Assembly (NCBI GenBank): GCA_031181105.1
Contig: JAPSLD010000003.1
Location: forward strand, 1-46,368
Length of the DNA stretch: 46,368 bases
Origin: Isoptericola sp.
Lineage (GTDB): Bacteria; Actinomycetota; Actinomycetes; Actinomycetales; Cellulomonadaceae
Direction of reading: 5' to 3'
Under the pieces are notes generated by a model. It searched no databases, was not told the origin of the DNA, and saw only the letters and a list, made by a program, of their open reading frames with translations. Below, in pieces: positions 1-9,332 of this stretch (its first letter is position 1; each line of letters starts with the position of its first letter). The position numbers and the translations under genes were made by a program.

Positions 1-701
1 TCAAGCGGCAGGTGGAGCAGGCGGCCCTGCACTGGCACAAGCCCGACCGCGGGATCTGGGAGGTCCGCGGCGAGCCGCAGCACTTCACCTCGAGCAAGCT
101 CATGTGCTGGGTCGCGCTCGACCGCGGCGCCCGGCTCGCGCGCCTGTACGACGAGCACGACTTCGCCGAGCAGTGGCAGAAGCTCGCCGACGAGATCCAC
201 GCCGACATCTGCGCGAAGGGCGTCGACGAGCGCGGCGTCTTCGTCCAGCGCTACGGCTCCGACGCGCTCGACGCGTCGCTGCTGCTCGTGCCGCTGCTGC
301 GGTTCCTTCCGCCCGACGACGAGCGGGTGCGCGCGACGGTGCTGGCGATCGCGGACGAGCTCACCGAGGACGGGCTCGTGCTGCGCTACCGGGTCGACGA
401 GACCGACGACGGCCTGTCGGGCGAGGAGGGCACGTTCACGATCTGCTCGTTCTGGCTCGTCTCGGCGCTCGCCGAGATCGGCGAGGTCGAGCGGGCGCGC
501 TCGCTGTGCGAGCGGCTGCTGTCGTTCGCGAGCTCGCTGAACCTCTACGCCGAGGAGATCGACCCGCGCACCGGCCGGCACCTCGGCAACTTCCCGCAGG
601 CCTTCACGCACCTGGCGCTCATCAACGCCGTCATGCACGTCATCCGGGCCGAGGAGGCCACGCTCGACCACCGCGCGTTCCGCGTCCCGAGCCGCTCGTA
701 G
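1..701 (+). CDS. Glycoside hydrolase family 15 (glucoamylase/trehalase-like), C-terminal part; begins before window
   Basis: Frame open from window start; KPDRGIWEVRGEPQHFTSSKLMCWVALDRG and EEGTFTICSFWLVSALA motifs typical of GH15. Confidence 0.9.
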   Translation, partial: KRQVEQAALHWHKPDRGIWEVRGEPQHFTSSKLMCWVALDRGARLARLYDEHDFAEQWQKLADEIHADICAKGVDERGVFVQRYGSDALDASLLLVPLLRFLPPDDERVRATVLAIADELTEDGLVLRYRVDETDDGLSGEEGTFTICSFWLVSALAEIGEVERARSLCERLLSFASSLNLYAEEIDPRTGRHLGNFPQAFTHLALINAVMHVIRAEEATLDHRAFRVPSRS

Positions 702-739
702 CCGCCTCGCGCGGGCCTCTCCCGCGGCCGCCCGGCGGC

Positions 740-2146
740 TCAGCGGGCGAGGTAGCCCAGCAGGTCGTGCCGCGTGAGCACGCCGACCGGGTCGCCGCCG
801 TCGACCACGAGCAGCGCGTCGGAGCCCTGCAGCGCCCTGCGGACGGCGTCGAGGCCCTCCCCGACCCCCACGAGCGGGAAGCGCTCGGCCATGTGGTCGG
901 CGACCCGGTCGGCGAGCTGCGCCTTGCCCGCGAAGACGGCGTCGAGCAGGTCGCGCTCGGTCACCGCGCCGGCGACCTCGCCGATCTTGACGGGCGGCTC
1001 GGCGACGACCACCGGCATCTGCGAGACGCCGTACTCGTGGAGGATCTCGATCGCGTCACGCACCGTCTCGTTGGGGTGCGTGTGCACGAGGTCCGGCACC
1101 GCGCCCGACTTGCCGCGCAGCACGTCGCCCGCCGTGATCTCGGCATCGGCGTCGAGGAACCCGTACGAGCGCATCCACGCGTCGGAGAAGATCTTCGACA
1201 TGTAACCGCGCCCGGAGTCGGGGAGCAGGACGACGATCACGGCCTTCGACGCCGCCTCCGGGTCCTCCTCCTCGAGGCGCCGGGCCAGGCGCAGGGCCGC
1301 CTCGACAGCCATGCCGCACGAGCCGCCGACCAGCAGGCCCTCCTCGCGCGCGAGCCGCCGCGTCATGGCGAACGAGTCGGCGTCGGTCACGGGGATGACC
1401 TCGTCCGGCACGCTGGGGTCGTACGCACGGGGCCAGAAGTCCTCGCCGACGCCCTCGACCAGGTACGGCCGGCCGTCGCCGCCGGAGTACACGGACCCCG
1501 CCGGGTCCGCGCCCACGATCCGCACCGGCCCGCCGTCGTCGGGCGACCGGTCGGCCGAGACCTCCTTGAGGTACCGGCCCGTGCCCGTGATGGTGCCGCC
1601 GGTGCCGACGCCCGCGACGAAGTGCGTGACCCTGCCCTCGGTGTCGTCCCAGACCTCGGGGCCCGTCGACTCGTAGTGCGACGCCGGCCCGTTGGGGTTG
1701 GAGTACTGGTCCGGCTTCCAGGCGCCCGGGATCTCCTCGACGAGCCGGTCCGAGACCGAGTAGTACGAGTCCGGGTGGTCGGGCGGCACCGCCGTCGGGG
1801 TCACGACGACGCGCGCGCCGTAGGCGGCGAGGACGTCGCGCTTGTCCTTGCTGACCTTGTCGGGGCACACGAAAACGCAGTCGTACCCCTTGCGCTGGGC
1901 GACGAGCGCGAGGCCGACGCCGGTGTTGCCGCTCGTCGGCTCGACGATCGTGCCGCCGGGCCGCAGCTGCCCCGACTCCTCGGCCGCCTCGACCATCTTG
2001 AGCGCGATGCGGTCCTTCACGGAGCCGCCGGGGTTGAAGTACTCGACCTTCGCGAGGATCGTCGCGGACAGGCCCTCGGTGACCCGGCTCAGGCGGACCA
2101 GGGGTGTCCGGCCCACGAGCTCGGAGATGTGCTCGGCGTATCGCAT
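740..2146 (-). CDS. cbs: Cystathionine beta-synthase with C-terminal CBS domains
   Basis: MRYAEHISELVGRTPLVRL..., PLP site GGSVKDRIALKM, CBS pair at C-terminus. Start moved to ATG at 2146; the longer ORF is translated repeat DNA. Confidence 0.92.
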   Translation of the reverse strand: MRYAEHISELVGRTPLVRLSRVTEGLSATILAKVEYFNPGGSVKDRIALKMVEAAEESGQLRPGGTIVEPTSGNTGVGLALVAQRKGYDCVFVCPDKVSKDKRDVLAAYGARVVVTPTAVPPDHPDSYYSVSDRLVEEIPGAWKPDQYSNPNGPASHYESTGPEVWDDTEGRVTHFVAGVGTGGTITGTGRYLKEVSADRSPDDGGPVRIVGADPAGSVYSGGDGRPYLVEGVGEDFWPRAYDPSVPDEVIPVTDADSFAMTRRLAREEGLLVGGSCGMAVEAALRLARRLEEEDPEAASKAVIVVLLPDSGRGYMSKIFSDAWMRSYGFLDADAEITAGDVLRGKSGAVPDLVHTHPNETVRDAIEILHEYGVSQMPVVVAEPPVKIGEVAGAVTERDLLDAVFAGKAQLADRVADHMAERFPLVGVGEGLDAVRRALQGSDALLVVDGGDPVGVLTRHDLLGYLAR

Positions 2147-2180
2147 GGCGTCATCCTCCCACCGGGCCACCACGCCGCGC

Positions 2181-2392
2181 GCGCGAGGTAGCGCGCCCCG
2201 CGCCGAGGTAGCGCGTCCCGCGCCGAGGTAGCGCGCCCCGCGCCGAGGTAGCGCGTCCCGCGCCGAGGTAGCGCGTCTCGCGCCGAGGTAGCGCGCCGCG
2301 ACGCGGGCACGAAAAGACCGGCGAGGTAGCACGCGTTCGCGTGCTACCTCGCCGGATCGTGCGCTACCTCGGCGGACCGGGCGCTACCTCGT
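2181..2392. repeat. 20-bp-period tandem array of CGCCGAGGTAGCGCG: 6 direct copies, a hairpin copy, then copies in inverted orientation
   Basis: gaggta at 2185, 2205, 2225, 2245, 2265, 2285 (exactly 20 nt), then 2324; inverted gctacctc at 2343, 2363, 2383. Confidence 0.95.
2311..2355 (-). terminator. Intrinsic terminator for the Bax1/YccA gene, built from two inverted repeat copies
   Basis: CCGGCGAGGTAGCACGCG-TT-CGCGTGCTACCTCGCCGG (2318-2355) is a perfect inverted repeat; on the minus strand followed by TCTTTTC. Confidence 0.8.
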
Positions 2393-3264
2393 CACTCGCT
2401 GCTGTTGAAGATCGCGATGAGGCGGAGGAACTCGAGGTACAGCCAGACCAGCGTGACGGTGAGACCGAACGCCGCGGACCAGGCGAACTTGGCCGGAACG
2501 CCCTGCTCGACGCCGCGCTTGATCGCGTCGAAGTCGACGATGAGCGAGGCCGCCGCCAGGCCGACCGCGAACAGGCCGACGACGATGCCGAGCGCACCGC
2601 CGCGCATGCCCCAGCCGTCGAGCACGCCGGTCCACGTCAGGACGACGTTGATGAGCGAGAACGCCAGGTAGCCCACCATCGCGATGAGCAGCCAGCGCGT
2701 GAACTTCGGCGTGACGCGCACGCGGCCCGACTTGTAGAGGAACAGCGCCGCCGCGAACGTCGCCATGGTGGCGACGATGGCCTGCAGCACGATCCCGGTC
2801 AGCGACCCGCCGCTCGAACCCACGGCGATGCCCGCGAACGCGAGGCTGATGCCACCGAGGAAGACGCCCTCGGCCACCGCGTACAGCGTGATGAGCACCG
2901 GGCTCGGGTTCTTCTTGAACGCGTTGACCAGACCCAGCACCAGACCGGCGATCATGCCGATCGGCCACAGGCCGGGCGCGAACGTCCACGTCGCCGCCGC
3001 GACCACGACCAGCAGGGCGAGCAGCCCGCCGGTCTTGATGATCACGTCGTCGTAGGTGAGGCGCTTGGTGTCGGCCGTCGTCGCGGCCGGCGCGCTGTAC
3101 ATGTTCTCGAGCGACGCGGCGTCGGCCGCCTGCGCGCCGGCGGTGCCGTACTGGCCGAACTGCGGCTGGCCGTACGGCGCGGGCGCCGTCGCGGTACCGC
3201 CACGGCGGGCCGTGCGGCGGGGCTCGCCGAAGACGTCGCTGTTCGAGAAGACGGGGTTGCTCAT
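2392..3264 (-). CDS. Bax inhibitor-1/YccA family membrane protein
   Basis: MSNPVFSNSDVFGEP... multi-TM protein with Bax1-I family pattern. Confidence 0.88.
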   Translation of the reverse strand: MSNPVFSNSDVFGEPRRTARRGGTATAPAPYGQPQFGQYGTAGAQAADAASLENMYSAPAATTADTKRLTYDDVIIKTGGLLALLVVVAAATWTFAPGLWPIGMIAGLVLGLVNAFKKNPSPVLITLYAVAEGVFLGGISLAFAGIAVGSSGGSLTGIVLQAIVATMATFAAALFLYKSGRVRVTPKFTRWLLIAMVGYLAFSLINVVLTWTGVLDGWGMRGGALGIVVGLFAVGLAAASLIVDFDAIKRGVEQGVPAKFAWSAAFGLTVTLVWLYLEFLRLIAIFNSSE

Positions 3265-3387
3265 GAACTCCTCCTGGTCGCGGCTGCCGGTTGCCCGACG
3301 ACGGGACGTCGCGCGAGCATGGCCGGGTCGCTGGCCGTGCGACTCATCCTAGGGAACGCCACCTGCCCCCGAAAGGTTCCCGAGGGT

Positions 3388-3405
3388 TCACGACGACTTT
3401 CGTGA
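3388..3405. promoter_or_regulatory. Inverted repeat TCACGA-N6-TCGTGA overlapping a putative -35 of the ABC operon
   Basis: Palindrome 3388-3405; possible -10 TAGGCT at 3425-3430. Confidence 0.4.
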
Positions 3406-3463
3406 CGTCCCCGTGACCGCCCCCTAGGCTCGAGGCCAGGGAGAGCCGACCGAGGGGCGACGC

Positions 3464-4411
3464 ATGATCGAGGCACGAGACCTGTCCAAGCGCTACGGCG
3501 ACAAGCTGGCCGTCGACGACGTCACCTTCTCCGTGCGGCCGGGCGTGGTCACGGGGTTCCTGGGGCCCAACGGCGCCGGGAAGTCGACGACGATGCGCAT
3601 GATCATGGGCCTCGACCGGCCCACCTCCGGCAGCGTCACGGTCAACGGACGCCCGTACGCCCAGCACCGCGCCCCGCTCGCGGAGGTCGGCGCGCTGCTC
3701 GAGGCCAAGGCGGTGCACCCGGGCCGGACCGCACGCCAGCACCTGCAGGCCCTCGCCGCGACGCACGGCATCCCCACCACGCGCGTCGACGAGGTCATCG
3801 ACCTGACCGGGCTGACGGCCGTGGCGCGCAAGCGCGTCGGCGGCTTCTCGCTGGGCATGGGTCAGCGGCTCGGCATCGCGGTCGCGCTCCTCGGCGACCC
3901 GCGCACGCTCATCCTCGACGAGCCGGTCAACGGGCTCGACCCCGAGGGTGTCCTGTGGGTGCGCAACCTCGCCCGATACCTCGCGGAGGAGGGGCGCACC
4001 GTGTTCCTGTCGAGCCACCTCATGAGCGAGGTCGCGCTCACGGCCGACCACGTCATCGTCATCGGCAAGGGCCGCATCCTCGCCGACACCCCGGTCCGGG
4101 AGCTGCTCGACGGCGCCTCGCGGCGCCGCGTGCGCGTCCGCACCCCGCAGGGCGCCGAGCTCGCCGCGGCGCTGCGCCGCGAGGGTGCCGAGGTCGAGGT
4201 GTCCGACGACGGCGCCCTCGACGTCGCCGGCCTGGACGCGGCACGCGTCGGCGAGCTCGCGGCCGGTGCCGCCGTCGTCCTGCACGAGCTGACCCCCGTG
4301 TCGTCGACGCTCGAGGACGCCTACATGGCGCTCACCGCCGACGCGGTCGAGTACCACGCCGAGGACGTCCCCGCCGTCCCGGCGACCACTCCCGGAGGAG
4401 CCGACCGATGA
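3464..4411 (+). CDS. ABC transporter ATP-binding protein
   Basis: Walker A GPNGAGKST, signature FSLGMGQRLGIA, Walker B LILDEP. Confidence 0.95.
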   Translation: MIEARDLSKRYGDKLAVDDVTFSVRPGVVTGFLGPNGAGKSTTMRMIMGLDRPTSGSVTVNGRPYAQHRAPLAEVGALLEAKAVHPGRTARQHLQALAATHGIPTTRVDEVIDLTGLTAVARKRVGGFSLGMGQRLGIAVALLGDPRTLILDEPVNGLDPEGVLWVRNLARYLAEEGRTVFLSSHLMSEVALTADHVIVIGKGRILADTPVRELLDGASRRRVRVRTPQGAELAAALRREGAEVEVSDDGALDVAGLDAARVGELAAGAAVVLHELTPVSSTLEDAYMALTADAVEYHAEDVPAVPATTPGGADR

Positions 4412-5280
4412 GCGCCACGACCTCGACGACCGGCGCACCGCCGTCGGGCACGCCCGTGCACCGGGTGTCGTTCTGGCGCGTGCTGCGCGCCGAGTGGATC
4501 AAGTTCCGCACCCTGCGCTCGACGGTGTGGACCGCGGTCGTCACCGCGGTGGTCATGGTGGGCTTCGCGCTCATGATGGCGGCGATCATGCGGGCGTCCA
4601 CGGGCAACCCGGAGATGCAGGAGGGCATGTCGCAGGACCCGGGCCTGCAGGCCATGGGCATGACCGGCACCACGGTGATCACGCTCGGCTACTCGTTCGG
4701 CCAGCTCGCGATCGCGGTGCTGGCGGCGCTCGTCGTGACCAACGAGTACTCCACCGGGATGGTCCGGTCCACGTTCGCCGCGGTGCCGCAGCGCCTGCCG
4801 GCGTTGTGGGCCAAGCTCGTCGTCATCGTCGTGGCGACGGTCGTGATCATCTCGCTCGCCCTGGGCGTCGCGTACCTCGTCACCATGCCGCTGCTCGACG
4901 ACGCCGGCATGGCCGTCGACCTCGGGGACGCCGAGCAGGTCCGCGCGCTGCTCGGCTGCGTGCTCTACCTCGCGACGGTCGCGGCGTTCTCGCTCGCCGT
5001 CGGGACGCTGATGCGGCACACGGCCGGGGCGATCTTCACGCTCGTCGCGCTGTTCTTCGTGCTGCCGATCATCTTCTCGATCGTCGTGGCCGCGACCGAC
5101 GCGGCGTGGACCGACCAGGTGAACAAGCTCCTGCCGTCGGTCGCCGGCGAGCGGATCATCGCGACGGGCCCGACGCCCGAGACCCTGCTCGAGCCGTGGA
5201 CCGGCTACGGCGTGCTCGCCGCCTACACGGTCGCGCTGCTCGTGGGGGCGGCCGTGGCGATCCGGCGCCGGGACGCCTGA
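4408..5280 (+). CDS. ABC transporter permease (ABC-2 type)
   Basis: ATGA overlap with upstream gene; MSATTSTTGAPPSGTPVHRVSFWRVLRAEWIKFRTLRSTVWT... multi-TM. Confidence 0.9.
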   Translation: MSATTSTTGAPPSGTPVHRVSFWRVLRAEWIKFRTLRSTVWTAVVTAVVMVGFALMMAAIMRASTGNPEMQEGMSQDPGLQAMGMTGTTVITLGYSFGQLAIAVLAALVVTNEYSTGMVRSTFAAVPQRLPALWAKLVVIVVATVVIISLALGVAYLVTMPLLDDAGMAVDLGDAEQVRALLGCVLYLATVAAFSLAVGTLMRHTAGAIFTLVALFFVLPIIFSIVVAATDAAWTDQVNKLLPSVAGERIIATGPTPETLLEPWTGYGVLAAYTVALLVGAAVAIRRRDA

Positions 5281-5356
5281 CCCACCGCAGGGCCTGTCCG
5301 CCGGAAGACGCACCGGGGGCAGCGGCTCGGTGCCGTCACGCCGCCTCGAACGCTGC

Positions 5357-5409
5357 CAAGACTCATTTGCAAAGAAACACTTGCAAAGAGTCCTTTGGAC
5401 TCGTACGGT
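5357..5409 (+). promoter_or_regulatory. AT-rich promoter/operator with TTGCAAAGA direct repeats and flanking GACTC/GAGTC
   Basis: TTGCAAAGA at 5367 and 5381 (14 nt apart); second copy can be a -35 (TTGCAA 5381-5386) with 17-bp spacer to TACGGT (5404-5409). Confidence 0.6.
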
Positions 5410-5445
5410 GGTCATGTTGCCGCAGACCAGACCCCAGGAGTCCCG

Positions 5446-5688
5446 ATGCTCGCCGCCGTCCCGTCGCTCCCCCGCACCGCCGACCTGCGCGGCGTCGACC
5501 GTGCCGCCGTCCGGCTCGGCACGTTCCTCGTCGAGACGGGCCGGCGCCGCGCGGCGGCCCGCGCCGAGCGCCTCGCACGACGCGCCGCCCACGCCGCGAC
5601 CGCCCACGAGCTCGAGGTCCGCCGGCGCGCCGCCGTCGAGCGGCGGCAGGACAACGCGGCACAGCTGAACGTCCTCGGTCTGCGCTGA
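5446..5688 (+). CDS. Small Ala/Arg-rich hypothetical protein (80 aa)
   Basis: ATG at 5446 preceded by CCAGGAGTCCCG; MLAAVPSLPRTADLRGVDRAAVRLGTFLVETGRRR... Confidence 0.65.
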   Translation: MLAAVPSLPRTADLRGVDRAAVRLGTFLVETGRRRAAARAERLARRAAHAATAHELEVRRRAAVERRQDNAAQLNVLGLR

Positions 5689-5719
5689 GCCCGGCCGCGC
5701 GGTGGGTAACGTCAGGTCC

Positions 5720-6505
5720 ATGAGCACCGACCCCGACGACGACCGCAGGGCCGACGAGGAGACCGCGGGCACGCCCCGGCCGCAGCCCCGCCCCGCGCCT
5801 GCCGGGCTCGGTGACGCGATCCGGGACGCGGTGACCGAGAGCGTCACCGCGGGCCTGCAGGCCGCGTCGGACTCTCTCGACGAGCTCGACGGCCTCGGCG
5901 ACCGGATCCGCGCCGGGGTCGAGGACGCGCTCGGCGACGCGCTCGGTCCCAGCGCCCTGCGCGGCCTGTCGCACCCGTTGCGCGTGAAGATCCTCGACCT
6001 GCTCAACACCCGGGGCCCCCTGACGGCGAGCGGCCTCGCCGAGCTGGTCGGCGAGTCGAGCGGCTCCACGAGCTACCACCTGCGCCAGCTCGCCAAGCAC
6101 GGGTTCGTGCGCGAGGTCGAGGGCAAGGGCACCGCCCGGGAGCGCTGGTGGGAGACCGTCCCCGGCCGGTTCAGCGTCATGCCCGACCCCGCCGACGACC
6201 CCGGGACCCGCATGGCCAAGGACCTCGTCAACGCGGAGTTCGAGCGGGCCCGGCAGGAGAAGATCTGGGCCGTCCTGCGCGCGATGAACGACGCACCGCA
6301 GCGGCACTCCGAGTGGGTGGAGGCCACCACGCTGAGCACCATCAGCCTGCGGGCGACGCCGGAACAGCTCGAGCGCATCGTCGTCGCCGTGCAGGCGGTG
6401 CTCGCGGAGCAGGTGGCCCCGATCCGGCGCCAGCGCGACGTCCCGGGCGCACGGCCCGTGCAGATCCACTTCAACGCCTTCCCCGTGGTCGGCGGCGAGG
6501 AGTAG
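5720..6505 (+). CDS. ArsR-like winged helix-turn-helix transcriptional regulator
   Basis: LSHPLRVKILDLLNTRGPLTASGLAELVGESSGSTSYHLRQLAKHGFVREVEGKGTARERWWE. Confidence 0.9.
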   Translation: MSTDPDDDRRADEETAGTPRPQPRPAPAGLGDAIRDAVTESVTAGLQAASDSLDELDGLGDRIRAGVEDALGDALGPSALRGLSHPLRVKILDLLNTRGPLTASGLAELVGESSGSTSYHLRQLAKHGFVREVEGKGTARERWWETVPGRFSVMPDPADDPGTRMAKDLVNAEFERARQEKIWAVLRAMNDAPQRHSEWVEATTLSTISLRATPEQLERIVVAVQAVLAEQVAPIRRQRDVPGARPVQIHFNAFPVVGGEE

Positions 6506-6646
6506 GCGCACCCGCGCTTCACCCTGGCCGTCAGCTTCCGAGGGGTGTAGATGTGGCCTGTGCGCCGGCAGCGCCGCCGGCACCACCGACGCACGGACCG
6601 TACGTCCACCCGGGCGGCCCGCCGCCCTGACCGGAAGCTGCCTCCT

Positions 6647-7558
6647 GTGACGTCACCACTCCAGCGCCGACCCCTGCTCGTCGCGACCGCCGCCCTCGCT
6701 CTCACCCTTCCTGGGCTCGCCGCCCCGGCCTCGGCCGACACCCTCGCGTGCGGCGACACCATCACCACGAGCACCAGGCTCACGCACGACCTCGTGTGCG
6801 GGCCCGGCGACGGGCTCGTCATCGGCGCCGACGGCGTCGTGCTCGACCTCGCCGACCACACGATCAGCGGTGCCGGCGCGTACGGCGCGGGCGCCGGGGC
6901 GGGCGTCCGGATCGCCGGTCGCAGCGACGTCACGGTCACCCGCGGCACCATCACCGGGTTCGCGACCGCCGTCGAGGTCCAGCAGTCGTGGCGTGCCGCG
7001 CTCACCAAGCTCACCGCAAGCCGAGGAGACCGTGGCATCAACGTCGGCGGCGGAGGGAACCACCACATCGCCCAGAACACGCTCACGGACAACGGCCGGG
7101 ACGCCGTCCGGCTCGCTGTCACCACCGGGAACGTCGTGCGCCAGAACGTGCTCGCGGGCAACGTCTTCGGCATCGGCGTCGCGGACTTCAGCACGGCGAA
7201 CCTCGTGGAGCGCAACAGCGTCGCCGGGTCCCGCGACTGGGGCGTCGCCGTGTTCGGCTCCGCGACCGGGACCACGGTGCGTCAGAACGGCGTGAGCGCC
7301 AGCACCGCCGACGGGATCCTCGTCACGGCCGATACCTCGGGCACGGTGGTCGACCGGAACGCCACCGTCGGCAACGGCGACGACGGCATCGACGTGCGCA
7401 CGACCGACGCGACGATCGCCAAGAACCGGGCGAGCGACAACGGTGACCTGGGCATCTCCGCACCCGACGGCGTGCGGGACGGTGGCGGCAACGTCGCCGG
7501 CGGCAACGGGAACCCCGCCCAGTGCAACGGTGTGCAGTGCGAGGTGCCGGAGCAGTGA
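6647..7558 (+). CDS. Secreted right-handed parallel beta-helix (NosD/CASH-like) protein
   Basis: Signal peptide VTSPLQRRPLLVATAALALTLPGLAAPASA and repeated N-x-V-x-x-N-x beta-helix rungs; GTG start inferred. Confidence 0.75.
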   Translation: MTSPLQRRPLLVATAALALTLPGLAAPASADTLACGDTITTSTRLTHDLVCGPGDGLVIGADGVVLDLADHTISGAGAYGAGAGAGVRIAGRSDVTVTRGTITGFATAVEVQQSWRAALTKLTASRGDRGINVGGGGNHHIAQNTLTDNGRDAVRLAVTTGNVVRQNVLAGNVFGIGVADFSTANLVERNSVAGSRDWGVAVFGSATGTTVRQNGVSASTADGILVTADTSGTVVDRNATVGNGDDGIDVRTTDATIAKNRASDNGDLGISAPDGVRDGGGNVAGGNGNPAQCNGVQCEVPEQ

Positions 7559-7578
7559 GCCCTCCGGCGGAGGCGTCC

Positions 7579-7593
7579 TCTGCCCTGGGCAGA
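7579..7593. promoter_or_regulatory. PopR-box-like palindrome TCTGCC-CTG-GGCAGA upstream of clpP pair
   Basis: Perfect inverted repeat 56 nt upstream of clpP ATG; second match at 9394-9410 upstream of the XRE regulator. Confidence 0.75.
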
Positions 7594-7649
7594 TGCGCCC
7601 ACCGCAGAGAACGCTTCCGCGCCCGGCGTCGGCGGCGGACCGTGGGGGC

Positions 7650-8261
7650 ATGACCACCACACCGGCACCACCCACCTCCCCCTTCGACGACCAGCTCGCG
7701 TTCCGGCTGCTGCACCAGCGGATCGTCGTGCTCGGCAGCGAGATCGACGACGCCGTCGCCAACCGCGTGTGCGCACAGCTGCTCCTGCTGTCGGCCGAGG
7801 ACGCGGCGTCGGACATCGCCCTGTACGTCAACTCCCCCGGCGGCTCCGTGACCGCCGGTCTGGCCGTCTACGACACGATGCGGCTGCTGCCCAACGACGT
7901 CGCGACCGTCGGCTTCGGCTTCGCCGCGAGCATGGGACAGTTCCTGCTCACCGCCGGCACCAAGGGCAAGCGGTACGCCCTGCCGCACACGCGCGTGATG
8001 ATGCACCAGCCGTCGGCCGGGATCGGCGGCACCGCCGTCGACATCGCGATCCAGGCGGAGAACCTGGAGCACACCAAGCGCGTCATGCACGAGCTCATCG
8101 CCAAGCACACCGGCCGCACGGTCGAGCAGGTGGCCGCGGACTCCGACCGCGACCGCTGGTTCACGGCGAGCGAGGCCCTCGAGTACGGCATGGTCGACCG
8201 GATCGTGGAGTCCGTCGAGGACGTCCGCCCGTCCGCGACCGGCCGGAAGGCGGGGCTGTGA
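7650..8261 (+). CDS. clpP: ClpP-family serine protease (first of tandem pair)
   Basis: INVNSPGG-type motif ([12 protein letters not shown]), catalytic [36 protein letters not shown]. Confidence 0.93.
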   Translation: MTTTPAPPTSPFDDQLAFRLLHQRIVVLGSEIDDAVANRVCAQLLLLSAEDAASDIALYVNSPGGSVTAGLAVYDTMRLLPNDVATVGFGFAASMGQFLLTAGTKGKRYALPHTRVMMHQPSAGIGGTAVDIAIQAENLEHTKRVMHELIAKHTGRTVEQVAADSDRDRWFTASEALEYGMVDRIVESVEDVRPSATGRKAGL

Positions 8262-8869
8262 TGGCCGGCTACACCATCCCCACGGTGCTGGAGAAGACCC
8301 CGCTCGGCGAGCGCGCCTACGACGTCTTCAGCCGCCTGCTGCGCGAGCGCATCATCTTCCTCGGCACGGAGATCGACGACGGCGTCGCGAACGTCGTCAT
8401 GGCCCAGCTGCTGCACCTCGAGTCCGAGGCGCCGGAGCAGGAGATCGGCCTGTACATCAACTCGCCGGGCGGGTCCGCGACCGCGATGACGGCGATCTAC
8501 GACACGATGCAGTTCGTCCGGTCCGAGGTCTCGACGATCTGCATGGGCCAGGCGGCGTCGGCGGCGGCCGTGCTGCTGGCCGCGGGAGCGCCCGGCAAGC
8601 GGTACGTGCTCGAGCACTCCCGGATCCTGCTGCACCAGCCGTCCGGGCAGGGGCAGGGCACGGTGTCCGACCTGGCGATCCAGGCCCGGGAGATCCTGCG
8701 GCTGCGCGCCGAGACGGAGGCCCTGCTGGCCCGGCACACGGGGCGCAGCGTCGAGCAGCTGCGGGCGGACACCGACCGCGACCTCGTGCTCTCCGCGCGC
8801 GAGGCGATCGAGTACGGCGTCGCGGACGCCGTCGTCGGATCCCGCAAGCTGTCGTCGGCGGCTGCCTGA
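8261..8869 (+). CDS. clpP: ClpP-family serine protease (second of tandem pair)
   Basis: [56 protein letters not shown] overlap with upstream clpP. Confidence 0.93.
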   Translation: MAGYTIPTVLEKTPLGERAYDVFSRLLRERIIFLGTEIDDGVANVVMAQLLHLESEAPEQEIGLYINSPGGSATAMTAIYDTMQFVRSEVSTICMGQAASAAAVLLAAGAPGKRYVLEHSRILLHQPSGQGQGTVSDLAIQAREILRLRAETEALLARHTGRSVEQLRADTDRDLVLSAREAIEYGVADAVVGSRKLSSAAA

Positions 8870-8888
8870 GGACCGCGAGCCCCGCCGG

Positions 8889-8947
8889 CCGGTGGTCCTG
8901 GTTCGTCGCGCGATCCGCCCGAGGACGCGACGCACCAGGACCACCGG
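8889..8947. terminator. Large hairpin between convergent clpP and XRE genes; probable bidirectional terminator
   Basis: CCGGTGGTCCTGGT-T-CGTCGCG ... CGCGACG-C-ACCAGGACCACCGG: 14 bp + 7 bp stem with one mismatch. Confidence 0.75.
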
Positions 8948-8966
8948 GCTGCTGGGCGCGGCGCTG

Positions 8967-9332
8967 TCAGGCCGCCAGCGAGATCGCGTCGACGGCGGTC
9001 GTCGTCGAGCGCACGTACCGCACGCCCGCGGAGCGCTCGCCCGCGGAGCTCAGCACGCGCACGCCGCGCTGCTCGGCCGTGGCGGCGAGCGCGTCGTGCG
9101 CCTGGGCGACGAGGTCGACCAGCCGGATGCCCAGCGCTCCGCAGACGGCGGCGAGCACCTCGGACGACGCCTCCTTGCGCCCGCGCTCCACCTCGGACAG
9201 GTACGCGGTCGACATGCGGGCCGTGGCGGCCACCTCCTGCAGGGTCCTGCCCTGGCGCAGCCTCGCCCGGCGCAGGATCGAGCCGACGAGGTGCCGCAGC
9301 AGCGGCTCGCGCACTTCCGTCGCGTCGGTCAT
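8967..9332 (-). CDS. XRE-family regulator, PopR/ClgR-like, ending in ...AISLAA
   Basis: LRQGRTLQEVAATARMSTAYLSEVERGRKEASSEVLAAVCGALGI HTH; C-terminal LAA; adjacent to clpP pair. Confidence 0.88.
   Translation of the reverse strand: MTDATEVREPLLRHLVGSILRRARLRQGRTLQEVAATARMSTAYLSEVERGRKEASSEVLAAVCGALGIRLVDLVAQAHDALAATAEQRGVRVLSSAGERSAGVRYVRSTTTAVDAISLAA

Noticed and set aside
2147-2332. N-terminal extension of CBS protein (MLPRRSFRARVAARYLGARRATSARDA...)
   Set aside because: Translated tandem repeat; true start is MRYAEHISELVGRTPLVRL at 2146
2181-2392. Possible CRISPR array
   Set aside because: Period is only 20 bp with almost no variable spacer, orientation flips, and no cas genes are present
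6516-6540. TTCACCCT near 6519 as another cluster-regulon site
   Set aside because: Single copy, no partner at 21-22 or 32 nt, and far from the locus
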